Source: Cloacimonetes bacterium UBA4175 (GTDB lineage Bacteria > Cloacimonadota > Cloacimonadia > Cloacimonadales > Cloacimonadaceae). Taken from it: a DNA stretch of 21,906 nucleotides. The notes under the pieces are model-generated. The model was not told the origin of the DNA. It made no database searches and saw nothing but the letters and a program-made list of their open reading frames with translations. Positions 14,447 through 21,514 of the stretch are shown piece by piece. The translations under genes were made by a program, and so were the position numbers. Numbering within the stretch: the stretch's first letter is position 1; each line of letters opens with the position of its first letter. The DNA is taken from positions 23,809-45,714 of the forward strand of contig DFUX01000052.1 of the NCBI GenBank assembly GCA_002379855.1, in the 5' to 3' direction.

Positions 14447-14554
14447 ACCATTTCACCATTCCACCTTTCCACAGCCCTTTCAGGGCATAGCACCTATATA
14501 TTATGAGGGGTGGCTCTCATTTGCATCACCCTCTCCAGCCTGGGTCTTCCGGGG
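14447..14554 (-). repeat. Dispersed intergenic repeat, copy 2
   Basis: Read on the minus strand it gives GGAAGACCC (14550-14542), TGCAAATGAG (14525-14516), TATATAGGTGCTA (14500-14488) and GTGGAAAGGTGG (14472-14461), in the same order as copy 1 at the window start. Between the last two blocks this copy has a small hairpin, GCCCT-TTC-AGGGC (14474-14486), absent from copy 1. It directly abuts the inverted repeat at 14556-14591, suggesting that the two form one composite element. Confidence 0.75.
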
Positions 14555-14555
14555 G

Positions 14556-14591
14556 TCATCCTTAACCTGATAAGGGATGACCTAAGGATGA
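14556..14591 (-). repeat. Inverted-repeat element TCATCCTTA-N18-TAAGGATGA, copy 2
   Basis: The arms are at 14556-14564 and 14583-14591, perfect over nine bases, with an 18-base loop that itself contains TAAGGGATGAC, a second imperfect partner for the left arm. Arms and loop length are identical to the copy at 8834-8869. The left arm alone recurs at the window end (21897-21905). Confidence 0.7.
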
Positions 14592-14645
14592 TGGCGCCAA
14601 ATCCAGTAGCAGCAAAGGAGGGCGCTATGAAGGATATTGCGGAAT
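14592..14645 (-). repeat. Block shared with the right window end
   Basis: In reverse complement this runs TTCATAGC, TCCTTTGCTGCTAC, TTTGG, GCCATCATCCTTAG. The sequence at 21848-21906 reads TTCATAGC, TCCCTTGCTGCTAC, TTTGG, GCCATCATCCTTAG with the same spacing, about 49 of 59 bases identical by eye. This extends the composite repeat to the other side of the inverted repeat. Confidence 0.7.
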
Positions 14646-14716
14646 GTATCGGTTTATTTATGCGGTTGTCAAGGAATTGATGCCGGTTATTTTTGGGTTT
14701 GGGTGGTTGTTTAAGG

Positions 14717-14741
14717 CTTCAAAAGACTGGGTCACGGGTCA
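14717..14741 (+). repeat. 25-base repeat unit, copy 2
   Basis: This matches 427-451 at 23 of 25 bases, beginning CTTCAAAAGACTGG and ending CGGGTCA. It lies about 55 bases beyond the lpxA terminator. The flanks of the two copies show only scattered similarity. Confidence 0.55.
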
Positions 14742-14796
14742 AGCGGTTCACGCAGATTTACACGGAAAAAGGCGCAGATTGCCGCGGATTGGTATG

Positions 14797-14825
14797 AAAA
14801 GAACCCCCTGGTCGAGCAGGGGGTT
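14797..14825 (-). terminator. Intrinsic terminator of the skp-lpx (possibly gcv-lpx) operon
   Basis: AACCCCCTG (14802-14810) and CAGGGGGTT (14817-14825) form a perfect 9-bp stem with a 6-base loop. On the minus strand the stem is followed by CTTTTC. It begins 20 bases after the lpxA stop. Confidence 0.85.
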
Positions 14826-14845
14826 GTAATTATAAGGAAATTCTG

Positions 14846-15619
14846 TCAGTTTGAAAGGCCGCGGTCTGCCTGCTTCACAAACTCAATAAATATTTTTTGC
14901 TCCGGTGTCAGAGTGCCCAGTTTGGCAGCTTCTTCCAGTGCCTGGCTGGTGTTCAGCCCCTTGCGGTAAAAGAGGTTGTACATTTCTTTGATGGCCGCGA
15001 TGGAAGCATTGGAAAATCCTCTGCGCATCAGGCCAACGCTGTTTAAGCCCACTGTGTGATAGGGATTTCCCTGTCCCCGGGTATAGGGGGCGATGTCCTT
15101 TTTGATGGCGGAAGCCCCGCCCACAAAAGCGTGGGTGCCGATATGCACAAACTGGTGGATGGCAGTCATGCCGCCGATGCTCACAAAGTCTGAGATCACC
15201 AGATGCCCCGCCATTTGCACCACATTGGCAATGACGCAGTTGTTGCCAATCTGGCAATTGTGGGCCACATGCACATATTCCATGAGCAGATTGTCGTTAC
15301 CCACCACAGTGTCTTCCTCCATGTTGTTGGAGCGGTTGATGGTGACAAACTCCCTGATCTTATTGCGGCTGCCGATACGCAGACGGGTGGGCTCTCCCTT
15401 GAACTTGAGGTCCTGGGGGTCTGTGCCCAAAACAGCATAAGGGGATATCTTGTTGTCATCCCCGATCGTGGTGTGTCCGGAGAGGATCACGTTGGAGATG
15501 AGGATGTTGCGGTCGCCAAGGACCACCGAAGGCCCTACATGGCACCCGGGGCCGATCTCGCAGTCAGCCCCGATCTGCGCGCCCTCATCAATGATTGCCG
15601 TGGGGTGGATCTTAGTCAT
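14846..15619 (-). CDS. lpxA: UDP-N-acetylglucosamine O-acyltransferase
   Basis: LpxA adds the first acyl chain, from acyl-ACP, to UDP-GlcNAc in lipid A synthesis. The 257 residues include a left-handed beta-helix of hexapeptide repeats (about 5-185) and a helical C-terminus. The catalytic base is H120 in HVAHNC (E. coli H125), with H139 in AGH (E. coli H144). At the position of E. coli G173, the acyl-length ruler, this protein has G168; a glycine there is associated with long (C14-type) chains, so a long hydroxyacyl donor is predicted, not proven. The ATG overlaps the lpxC/fabZ stop (ATGA). It is the last gene before the terminator at 14797-14825. Confidence 0.95.
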   Translation of the reverse strand: MTKIHPTAIIDEGAQIGADCEIGPGCHVGPSVVLGDRNILISNVILSGHTTIGDDNKISPYAVLGTDPQDLKFKGEPTRLRIGSRNKIREFVTINRSNNMEEDTVVGNDNLLMEYVHVAHNCQIGNNCVIANVVQMAGHLVISDFVSIGGMTAIHQFVHIGTHAFVGGASAIKKDIAPYTRGQGNPYHTVGLNSVGLMRRGFSNASIAAIKEMYNLFYRKGLNTSQALEEAAKLGTLTPEQKIFIEFVKQADRGLSN

Positions 15620-17016
15620 TTGTTCTTATCCTGGATCATGGCCATGAAGTCGCCCTCGGCCACTTTGGTGCGGCCGACATAGGCTTCTCCGTGCATCTTG
15701 GAAAGCGATCTTTTCAGAGAGATCACCTCCATCTCGTAGCGCAGGGTGTCCCCTGGCAAGACAGGTTTGCGGAATTTGACGTTGTCGATGGAGGCAAAAT
15801 ATGCCACGTAGTCCTGCGGGTTGTCGAGCTGGTTGAGCAGCATGATCCCGCCTGCCTGAGCCATTCCCTCGATGATCAGAACGCCCGGCATGATGGGGTG
15901 TCCCGGGAAGTGCCCCTGGAAGAACGGCTCGTTTATGGTAACGTTTTTGATGCCTGTGATGGAAACCCCCGGCTGGAAATCTATGATCTTGTCCACCAGC
16001 AGGAAGGGATAGCGGTGGGGGATGATCTTGAGGATGGCGTTGATATCGAACACCACGTCCTTTTCGGTCTTTTTCTGGTATTGTTTCTGAAACTGCTGTT
16101 TAAGCTGTATCTGGCGCAGTTTCTTGACCAGCTCCGCGTTGGTCTTGTGTCCGCTGCGGGCAGCCAGGATGTGCCCCTTGATCGGCACGCCCAGCAAGGC
16201 GATGTCACCCAGCAGGTCAACCACTTTGTGACGCACGAACTCGTTGTAGTACCGCAAGGGATGGCTGTTGAGGATTCCCTGGGGAGAGACCGTGATGGGC
16301 TCGTGATAGCCAAACACATCCTGCAGGTGTTTGAGTTCCTCGTCGCTGATGCCAGGTTCCGCGATCACCAGGGCGTTCTCGAGTGAACCTCCCTTGATCA
16401 GGCCCATTTCCTTGAGTTTCAGTATCTCATTGATGAAGCAGAAAGTGCGGGCTCCGGCAAACTCTTTTTCATACACACTAAGGTCAGGCAGCCAGGTATA
16501 TTGGGTGCCCAGATAGGGGTGCTTGTAGTCAATCATGAAGGTGATCTTCAGTTCGTTGGAGGGCACGATCACGATATCCACGTTTTCTTCGGGAGCGGAA
16601 AAACTAATTGGCTCGTCAAACTCGAAATACTCGCGTTCGGCATCCTGTTTGACAATCCCCGCCTTTTTGAGCAGGTTCAAAAATACTATCGCAGAGCCAT
16701 CTGCCACAGGAGCTTCGGGACCGTCAATCTCGATGCGGATGTTGTCGATATTCAAGCCCTTGATGGCCGAGAGCACGTGCTCAATCGTTCCCACGGTGGC
16801 ATCCTTGATACCGATAGTTGTGCCGCGCGACATATCCACAACGTGGTCGATGTCGGCGGGGATTTCAGGTTGGCCTGGCATGTCCACCCTGACGAAGACG
16901 ATACCTGAATCCTTGTCCGCAGGTTTAAAACGGATGGTGGAGATTTCTCCGGTGTGCAATCCGATGCCGGTGTATGAAGCTTCGGAGCGGATTGTATTCT
17001 TATATTCTGTCATCAT
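15616..17016 (-). CDS. lpxC/fabZ: Bifunctional UDP-3-O-acyl-GlcNAc deacetylase / 3-hydroxyacyl-ACP dehydratase
   Basis: This is a fused two-domain enzyme of 466 residues. LpxC (about 1-305) performs the committed deacetylation of lipid A synthesis; its zinc ligands are H80, H263 and D267 and the catalytic H290 lies in SGHKTN. A Gln/Lys-rich linker (about 300-320) leads to FabZ (about 321-466), which dehydrates 3-hydroxyacyl-ACP; H369 in GHFPGHP and E383 in IIEGMAQ are the active-site pair. Both active sites look intact. Such fusions are known from Bacteroidetes and some relatives and may balance hydroxyacyl-ACP use between lipid A and fatty acids. Two adjacent ATG codons (17014-17016 and 17011-17013) are possible starts; either overlaps the lpxD stop. 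Confidence 0.96.
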   Translation of the reverse strand: MMTEYKNTIRSEASYTGIGLHTGEISTIRFKPADKDSGIVFVRVDMPGQPEIPADIDHVVDMSRGTTIGIKDATVGTIEHVLSAIKGLNIDNIRIEIDGPEAPVADGSAIVFLNLLKKAGIVKQDAEREYFEFDEPISFSAPEENVDIVIVPSNELKITFMIDYKHPYLGTQYTWLPDLSVYEKEFAGARTFCFINEILKLKEMGLIKGGSLENALVIAEPGISDEELKHLQDVFGYHEPITVSPQGILNSHPLRYYNEFVRHKVVDLLGDIALLGVPIKGHILAARSGHKTNAELVKKLRQIQLKQQFQKQYQKKTEKDVVFDINAILKIIPHRYPFLLVDKIIDFQPGVSITGIKNVTINEPFFQGHFPGHPIMPGVLIIEGMAQAGGIMLLNQLDNPQDYVAYFASIDNVKFRKPVLPGDTLRYEMEVISLKRSLSKMHGEAYVGRTKVAEGDFMAMIQDKNK

Positions 17017-18056
17017 TGTTCTTCCTTTTCGCTTTTTATCTGCCTGAGGTAGTGGCGGTAGATCTCCGGCAGGTGTTTCTGGCTGGCAAAAACGCGTTTG
17101 GTAAGGTTGGCGTCATCAGCCGGGTATCCCATATAGCGCGCGTCAGGCGGGATGTTGTTGGCTACGCCGGACTGGGCTCCCACCATTGCTCTGTCGCCGA
17201 TGGTAAGATGTCCTGCCACGCCCACCTGGCCTGCCAGATATACGTAATCTCCCAGGATCGTGCTGCCAGCCAGGCCTACCTGAGCGCAGAGGATGCAGTG
17301 CTGCCCGATCTTGCAATTATGGCCCACCTGGACCAGATTGTCCAGCTTGCTGCCCGCACCGATCACGGTCGAGCCAAGCGTTGCCCTGTCGATCGTGGTG
17401 TTGGCGCCGATTTCCACATAATCCTCAATCACCACATTCCCGATCTGGGGAATCTTCTGCTGCTTGCCGTCCAAGAGCAGGAAGCCAAAGCCGTCCGCGC
17501 CGATCACCACTCCGCTGTGGATGATGACCCCGCTGCCGATCACGCAGTCCTCATAGACAGTCACCTGCGGGTAAAGCCTGCAGGACTTGCCCACACTCAC
17601 GTTGTTTTCGATCTGGCAGCCATCGCCGATCACGCTGCCGGCTCCTATTTTCACGTTTTTGCCGATCCTGGCCAGTGCTCCGATGCTAACACCGTCGCCG
17701 AGGCTGGCGGTGGGATCGACCACCGCGGAGGGGTGTATTCCGGGGGCGGGTTTGTCCGTTGCCTCATTCAGCCACCAGGCTACCAGGCTCATCAGGGTAA
17801 AATATGGCCGTGGCGAAAGCAACAGGTTGCGTCCGGGCAGGCGGTGCGCTTCCTGGGGAGGGCAGATGATGAGCCCTGCCCCGCTGTTTTGCACAGTCTC
17901 AAACATTTTTTCCTGCTCCCAGAATATTACACTGCTTGAAGTGGCATCCGATGGCTCACAGGCGTTGTCAAAAACCAGATTTTCCTCGCCTTGATAGACG
18001 GCTCCGGTGATCTGGCAGATTTGCTCGACGTTGAGCGCGGGCTTGAATTTCTTCAT
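17013..18056 (-). CDS. lpxD: UDP-3-O-(3-hydroxyacyl)glucosamine N-acyltransferase
   Basis: LpxD adds the second (N-linked) acyl chain after LpxC. The 347 residues have an N-terminal uridine-binding domain (about 1-100), a hexapeptide-repeat beta-helix (about 105-315) with the catalytic His in VGHNCKIG (H246; E. coli H239), and a C-terminal helix. The motif GADGFGF (187-193) is typical. Start ATG overlaps the skp stop (ATGA), and its own stop overlaps lpxC/fabZ, so all four envelope genes are translationally coupled. Confidence 0.95.
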   Translation of the reverse strand: MKKFKPALNVEQICQITGAVYQGEENLVFDNACEPSDATSSSVIFWEQEKMFETVQNSGAGLIICPPQEAHRLPGRNLLLSPRPYFTLMSLVAWWLNEATDKPAPGIHPSAVVDPTASLGDGVSIGALARIGKNVKIGAGSVIGDGCQIENNVSVGKSCRLYPQVTVYEDCVIGSGVIIHSGVVIGADGFGFLLLDGKQQKIPQIGNVVIEDYVEIGANTTIDRATLGSTVIGAGSKLDNLVQVGHNCKIGQHCILCAQVGLAGSTILGDYVYLAGQVGVAGHLTIGDRAMVGAQSGVANNIPPDARYMGYPADDANLTKRVFASQKHLPEIYRHYLRQIKSEKEEQ

Positions 18057-18682
18057 GGCTTGTCTGGTTTGTAATCTTCGCCGAATTCCTTGGATTTGTC
18101 TTCCGGCTTGATGTCTGTGCCGGTGTCTGAAGTTCCTTCAGGCTGGGTCAGATCGGCGGGTTTGACGGTATCCTTATTGAGTTCCAGCAGTATCTGATCG
18201 GTCAGGTCGATAGCGGGCGCGGCGTAGAGCACAGTACCCATGCTCACGTCAAAGATCATGGTATATTTCTCGTCCTCGGCGGTCTTTTTGATCAGATTGT
18301 GGATCTTCAGAGTGAGCGGATCGATCAGTTCGCGGTATCTCTGTTCCGCCTTTCCGCCTTCGCCAAAGTATTCCTCCAGCATACGCCCCGCCTCAGCTTT
18401 CTTGGCGTCGATGGCTGCCTGGGTCTCTCTTTTGCGGGCTTCGTTGAGCGTCAGCTTGCCAATCTCAAAGTCCCGTTCCATACGCTTGATCTCTTCATCA
18501 AGCTCTCTCACCTGCCGGGTCCAGTTTTGCTTGTCCAGATTGAACAAGCGTGAGATTTCAGCCGCTTCGTTGCTTTCCAGCAGCAAGCGGTCTGTATTGA
18601 CATAACCCAGCTTGACATCGGCAGCCAGGAGCGTGGCCACGGTTGCCAGGGCAAGCAGGATCAGCAGTAAAGTCTTCTTCAT
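18053..18682 (-). CDS. skp: OmpH/Skp family periplasmic chaperone
   Basis: Skp holds unfolded outer-membrane proteins in the periplasm. The 209 residues begin with a signal peptide (MKKTLLLILLALATVATLLA, cleavage near AA-DVK). LGYVNTDRLLLES (25-37) is the family start of the mature body, followed by long charged helices (about 38-115) expected to form the tentacle-like coiled coils, and a C-terminal beta part ending near residue 170. An extra acidic, disordered tail (about 172-209) is not typical of E. coli Skp. The ATG has GGAG eight bases upstream. The usual upstream neighbour bamA is missing; gcvPB ends 38 bases away instead. Confidence 0.9.
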   Translation of the reverse strand: MKKTLLLILLALATVATLLAADVKLGYVNTDRLLLESNEAAEISRLFNLDKQNWTRQVRELDEEIKRMERDFEIGKLTLNEARKRETQAAIDAKKAEAGRMLEEYFGEGGKAEQRYRELIDPLTLKIHNLIKKTAEDEKYTMIFDVSMGTVLYAAPAIDLTDQILLELNKDTVKPADLTQPEGTSDTGTDIKPEDKSKEFGEDYKPDKP

Positions 18683-18720
18683 TTATTCTCCAAATTCTTT
18701 ATTGGTATAGATAATAAGGA

Positions 18721-20175
18721 TTAGTCACCTAAGTTGAAGGCCGGATCGAGCACCTTCACAGCGCGGACATCGTCCACCCTGCGCACCGGCGTTGTAAGCG
18801 GGGCTTCATGTAGCATTTCCGGGTTTTCCCTGATTTCCTGCGCGATTTCCAGCATGGCCGCCGCAAAGCTATCCAGAGACTGTTTGCTCTCTGTCTCTGT
18901 GGGCTCGATCATCATGGCTTCCGGCACGATGAGGGGGAAATATATGGTGGGGGCATGAAATCCTTTGTCCAGCAAACGCTTGGCAATGTCCAGAGTGTTT
19001 ACTCCAAACTCTTTCTTTTGCCAGCTTGAATCCGCCACAAACTCATGCATGCAATACTCGAGGTGCTGAATGTGGTAGTGATCCTTCATCAATGCCATCA
19101 GGTAGTTGGCGTTGATCAGGGCGTTTTCCGCAACCTGGCGGATGCCTTTCGCACCCAGCATCTTGATATAGATATAGGCACGCAGCAGCACGGCGAAGTT
19201 GCCATAGAAGGTGTGCACCTTGCCGATGGAGGTCTCGGCGTGGCCATAGTCGAAATAGTATTCATCTCCCGCCTTGGCAACCATGGGTACTGGCAGGAAG
19301 GGCACCAGTTTCTCCACCACGCCCACCGGCCCGGCACCTGGTCCGCCGCCGCCGTGGGGGGTGGCAAAGGTCTTGTGCAGATTGAAGTGCATCACGTCGA
19401 ACCCGATCTTACCCGGCTGCACGATTCCCAAAAGGGCGTTCAGATTTGCTCCGTCCATGTAGATCAGGCCATCCACTCCGTGAATGATCTCGGCAATCTG
19501 CTCGAGTTGGGTCTCAAACAAGCCCAGGGTGTTGGGATTGGTGAGCATGAAACCGGCGGTGTTGTCATCCACGATGCTCTTCAGATGTTCCAGATCGCAA
19601 CGTCCTTGAGCGTTGGACTTCAGCTCCACCACCTCATAACCCACCAGGGAGCAGGTAGCGGGATTGGTGCCGTGCGCGGAGTCCGGGATGATAATTTTGG
19701 TTTTATGATGGTTGCCTTTTGCTTTGTGATAGGCGGCGATGATCTTGATGCCCGTGAATTCGCCTTGGGCTCCGGCCGCAGGTTGCAGGGTCACTTTGCT
19801 CATGCCCGAGATTTCAGCCAGTTGTTCCTGCAGTTCATAAAGGATTTCCAGAGAGCCCTGGATCGTCGCCTCTGGCTGATAGGGGTGCAGATTGTTGAAA
19901 CCGGAATCCCGCACCAGGGCCTCATGCACTTTGGGATTGTATTTCATGGTGCAGGAACCAAGCGGATACAGCCCTTTTTCGATAAAGTGGTTTTTATGGG
20001 ACAGCGCGATATAGTGGCGCATCACATCCAGCTCGCTCACTTCCGGCAGGCGGGCCTGCTTTTCGCGGAGCTGATCGGCGGGGATAATGCTTTGCAGGGG
20101 GATATCTATCTCGCGCCGGGGCAGGGTTGCGCCTTTGCGGCCTGCGGAACTGTGTTCAAAAATGGTCTTACTCAT
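18721..20175 (-). CDS. gcvPB: Glycine dehydrogenase (decarboxylating) subunit 2
   Basis: GcvPB is the PLP-carrying half of the split P-protein of the glycine cleavage system; with GcvPA it decarboxylates glycine and loads the aminomethyl group onto lipoyl-GcvH. The 484 residues match the family. The PLP lysine is K268 in NLHKTFATPHGGGGPG; GSCTMKYNP (73-81) and DSAHGTNPA (165-173) are conserved active-site segments. The ATG overlaps the gcvPA stop by 8 bases. gcvT, gcvH and lpd are not in this window. Confidence 0.96.
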   Translation of the reverse strand: MSKTIFEHSSAGRKGATLPRREIDIPLQSIIPADQLREKQARLPEVSELDVMRHYIALSHKNHFIEKGLYPLGSCTMKYNPKVHEALVRDSGFNNLHPYQPEATIQGSLEILYELQEQLAEISGMSKVTLQPAAGAQGEFTGIKIIAAYHKAKGNHHKTKIIIPDSAHGTNPATCSLVGYEVVELKSNAQGRCDLEHLKSIVDDNTAGFMLTNPNTLGLFETQLEQIAEIIHGVDGLIYMDGANLNALLGIVQPGKIGFDVMHFNLHKTFATPHGGGGPGAGPVGVVEKLVPFLPVPMVAKAGDEYYFDYGHAETSIGKVHTFYGNFAVLLRAYIYIKMLGAKGIRQVAENALINANYLMALMKDHYHIQHLEYCMHEFVADSSWQKKEFGVNTLDIAKRLLDKGFHAPTIYFPLIVPEAMMIEPTETESKQSLDSFAAAMLEIAQEIRENPEMLHEAPLTTPVRRVDDVRAVKVLDPAFNLGD

Positions 20176-21514
20176 TGTTCAACTCCTTCAGGGCATCCAC
20201 AAGTTCATCCAGATCGGCCTTGCTCTTCTTTTCCGTGACCGCGATCAGCAGCTTGTCCGGTTGGCCGAAGCGGCCCAAGTCCACTCCGGGAAAGATCGCC
20301 CGGGAGCTGAGCCTGTCCACGATCTCCGCCGCCGGGATTGCCGTTTGCAGCGTGAACTCCTTAAAGAACGGCGTGTCCGGCCAGGATAGCGAGCAGCCCT
20401 TGATACGGGCGAGTTCCTGAGCCAGATAGTGGGCTTTCTGGGCGGATTGGGTGGCGGCTTCCACCAGCCCTTCCCGTCCCATCAGGCTCAGATAGACAGT
20501 CGCCGCCAGGGTGCAAAGCGATTCATTTGAACAGATGTTGGAGGTTGCCTTTGCCCGGCGGATATGCTGTTCCCTTGCCTGCAAGGTGAGCGCGTAAGCC
20601 CGCTTGCCTTCGGCATCCAGGGTGCCTCCCACAATGCGTCCCGGCATGGCGCGCGCCATGTCGAGCTTGGTGGCGAAGAATCCAAAAAGCGGCCCGCCCA
20701 GATACATGCTGTTACCCAGGGCCTGGCCTTCCCCCACAGCGATATCCGCGCCATAGGAGGCAGGTGGGGTCAGTATTGCCAGGGAGATGGGATCGACAGC
20801 CGCGATGAACAGGGTTTTGGGGTTGGCGTGGATGATCTGCCCCAGTTCGTTCACCGGTTCCAGATTGCCGTAGAAATTGGGGTTTTGCACCACCACGCTG
20901 CCGACGCTCTCATCCAGCATGTTTTTGAGGGCGTCAAGGTCCAGCCTGCCGTTTTTGGCGGGGCAGGTAAGCAATTCCACACCAATGCCTTCGGTGTAAA
21001 CCTTGATCACTTTTGCATACTCAGGATGCAGGGTGGCGGGCAGGATTGCCTTGTGGAGCTTGTTTTTGCGCACCGCCATCAGGATGGCCTCGGCGATGGC
21101 TGAAGCGCCGTCATACATGGAAGCGTTGGCAATCTCCATCCCGGTCAGCTCGCAGATCATGGTCTGGTATTCATAAATAAACTGCAATGTGCCCTGGCTC
21201 ACCTCCGCCTGGTAAGGGGTGTAAGCCGTAAAAAACTCAGGTCGGGAAACGATGGAATCCACCGCCGCCGGGATGAAATGGTCATAGACCCCGGCGCCAA
21301 GAAAGGAATTGGCTCCCTGGGCGCAGATATTCTTGCCGGTGCTGGCATGTATCTTGCGGGTGATTTCAAGTTCGGAAAGCGGGTCGGGCAGAGCCAGGGG
21401 TTTGTCCATGCGCAACTTGGCTGGTATGGCGGCGATCAGTTCTTCAAACGACTCGACACCAATCTTGTCCAGCATCGCGCGCCTGTCAGCATCTGTATTT
21501 GAAATATAGGGCAT
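20168..21514 (-). CDS. gcvPA: Glycine dehydrogenase (decarboxylating) subunit 1
   Basis: GcvPA is the non-PLP half of the split glycine decarboxylase; it forms a heterotetramer with GcvPB. The 448-residue protein starts MPYISNTD, the family start, and contains the typical CAQGANSFLGAG (near 60-75), FIYEYQTMICELTGM and LGGPLFGFFA segments. The start at 21512-21514 is chosen because AAAGGAG (minus strand, 21526-21520) lies five bases upstream; an in-frame ATG 24 bases earlier overlaps no ribosome-binding site. It is the first gene of its operon. I see no glycine riboswitch in the leader. Confidence 0.95.
   Translation of the reverse strand: MPYISNTDADRRAMLDKIGVESFEELIAAIPAKLRMDKPLALPDPLSELEITRKIHASTGKNICAQGANSFLGAGVYDHFIPAAVDSIVSRPEFFTAYTPYQAEVSQGTLQFIYEYQTMICELTGMEIANASMYDGASAIAEAILMAVRKNKLHKAILPATLHPEYAKVIKVYTEGIGVELLTCPAKNGRLDLDALKNMLDESVGSVVVQNPNFYGNLEPVNELGQIIHANPKTLFIAAVDPISLAILTPPASYGADIAVGEGQALGNSMYLGGPLFGFFATKLDMARAMPGRIVGGTLDAEGKRAYALTLQAREQHIRRAKATSNICSNESLCTLAATVYLSLMGREGLVEAATQSAQKAHYLAQELARIKGCSLSWPDTPFFKEFTLQTAIPAAEIVDRLSSRAIFPGVDLGRFGQPDKLLIAVTEKKSKADLDELVDALKELNNE

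Larger units (their letters stand above)
14303..14845. other. Gene-free region between lpxA and purS
   Basis: These 543 bases contain no convincing gene. From left to right: the purS leader (14303-14440), a dispersed repeat copy (14447-14554, minus), an inverted repeat (14556-14591), a block shared with the window end (14592-14645), a 25-base repeat (14717-14741), a short degenerate triplication around CGCAGATT (14752-14790) and the lpxA terminator (14797-14825). A 66-codon frame at 14370-14570 is simply a translation of the repeat. Confidence 0.6.

Noticed and set aside
14370..14570. A 66-codon plus-strand frame in the region between lpxA and purS
   Set aside because: It coincides with the dispersed repeat; the homologous copy at the window start does not keep the frame, so it is not coding.
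19045..20238. A 397-codon open frame on the plus strand opposite gcvPB
   Set aside because: Antisense shadow: the translation is rich in His and Gln and has no domain features.
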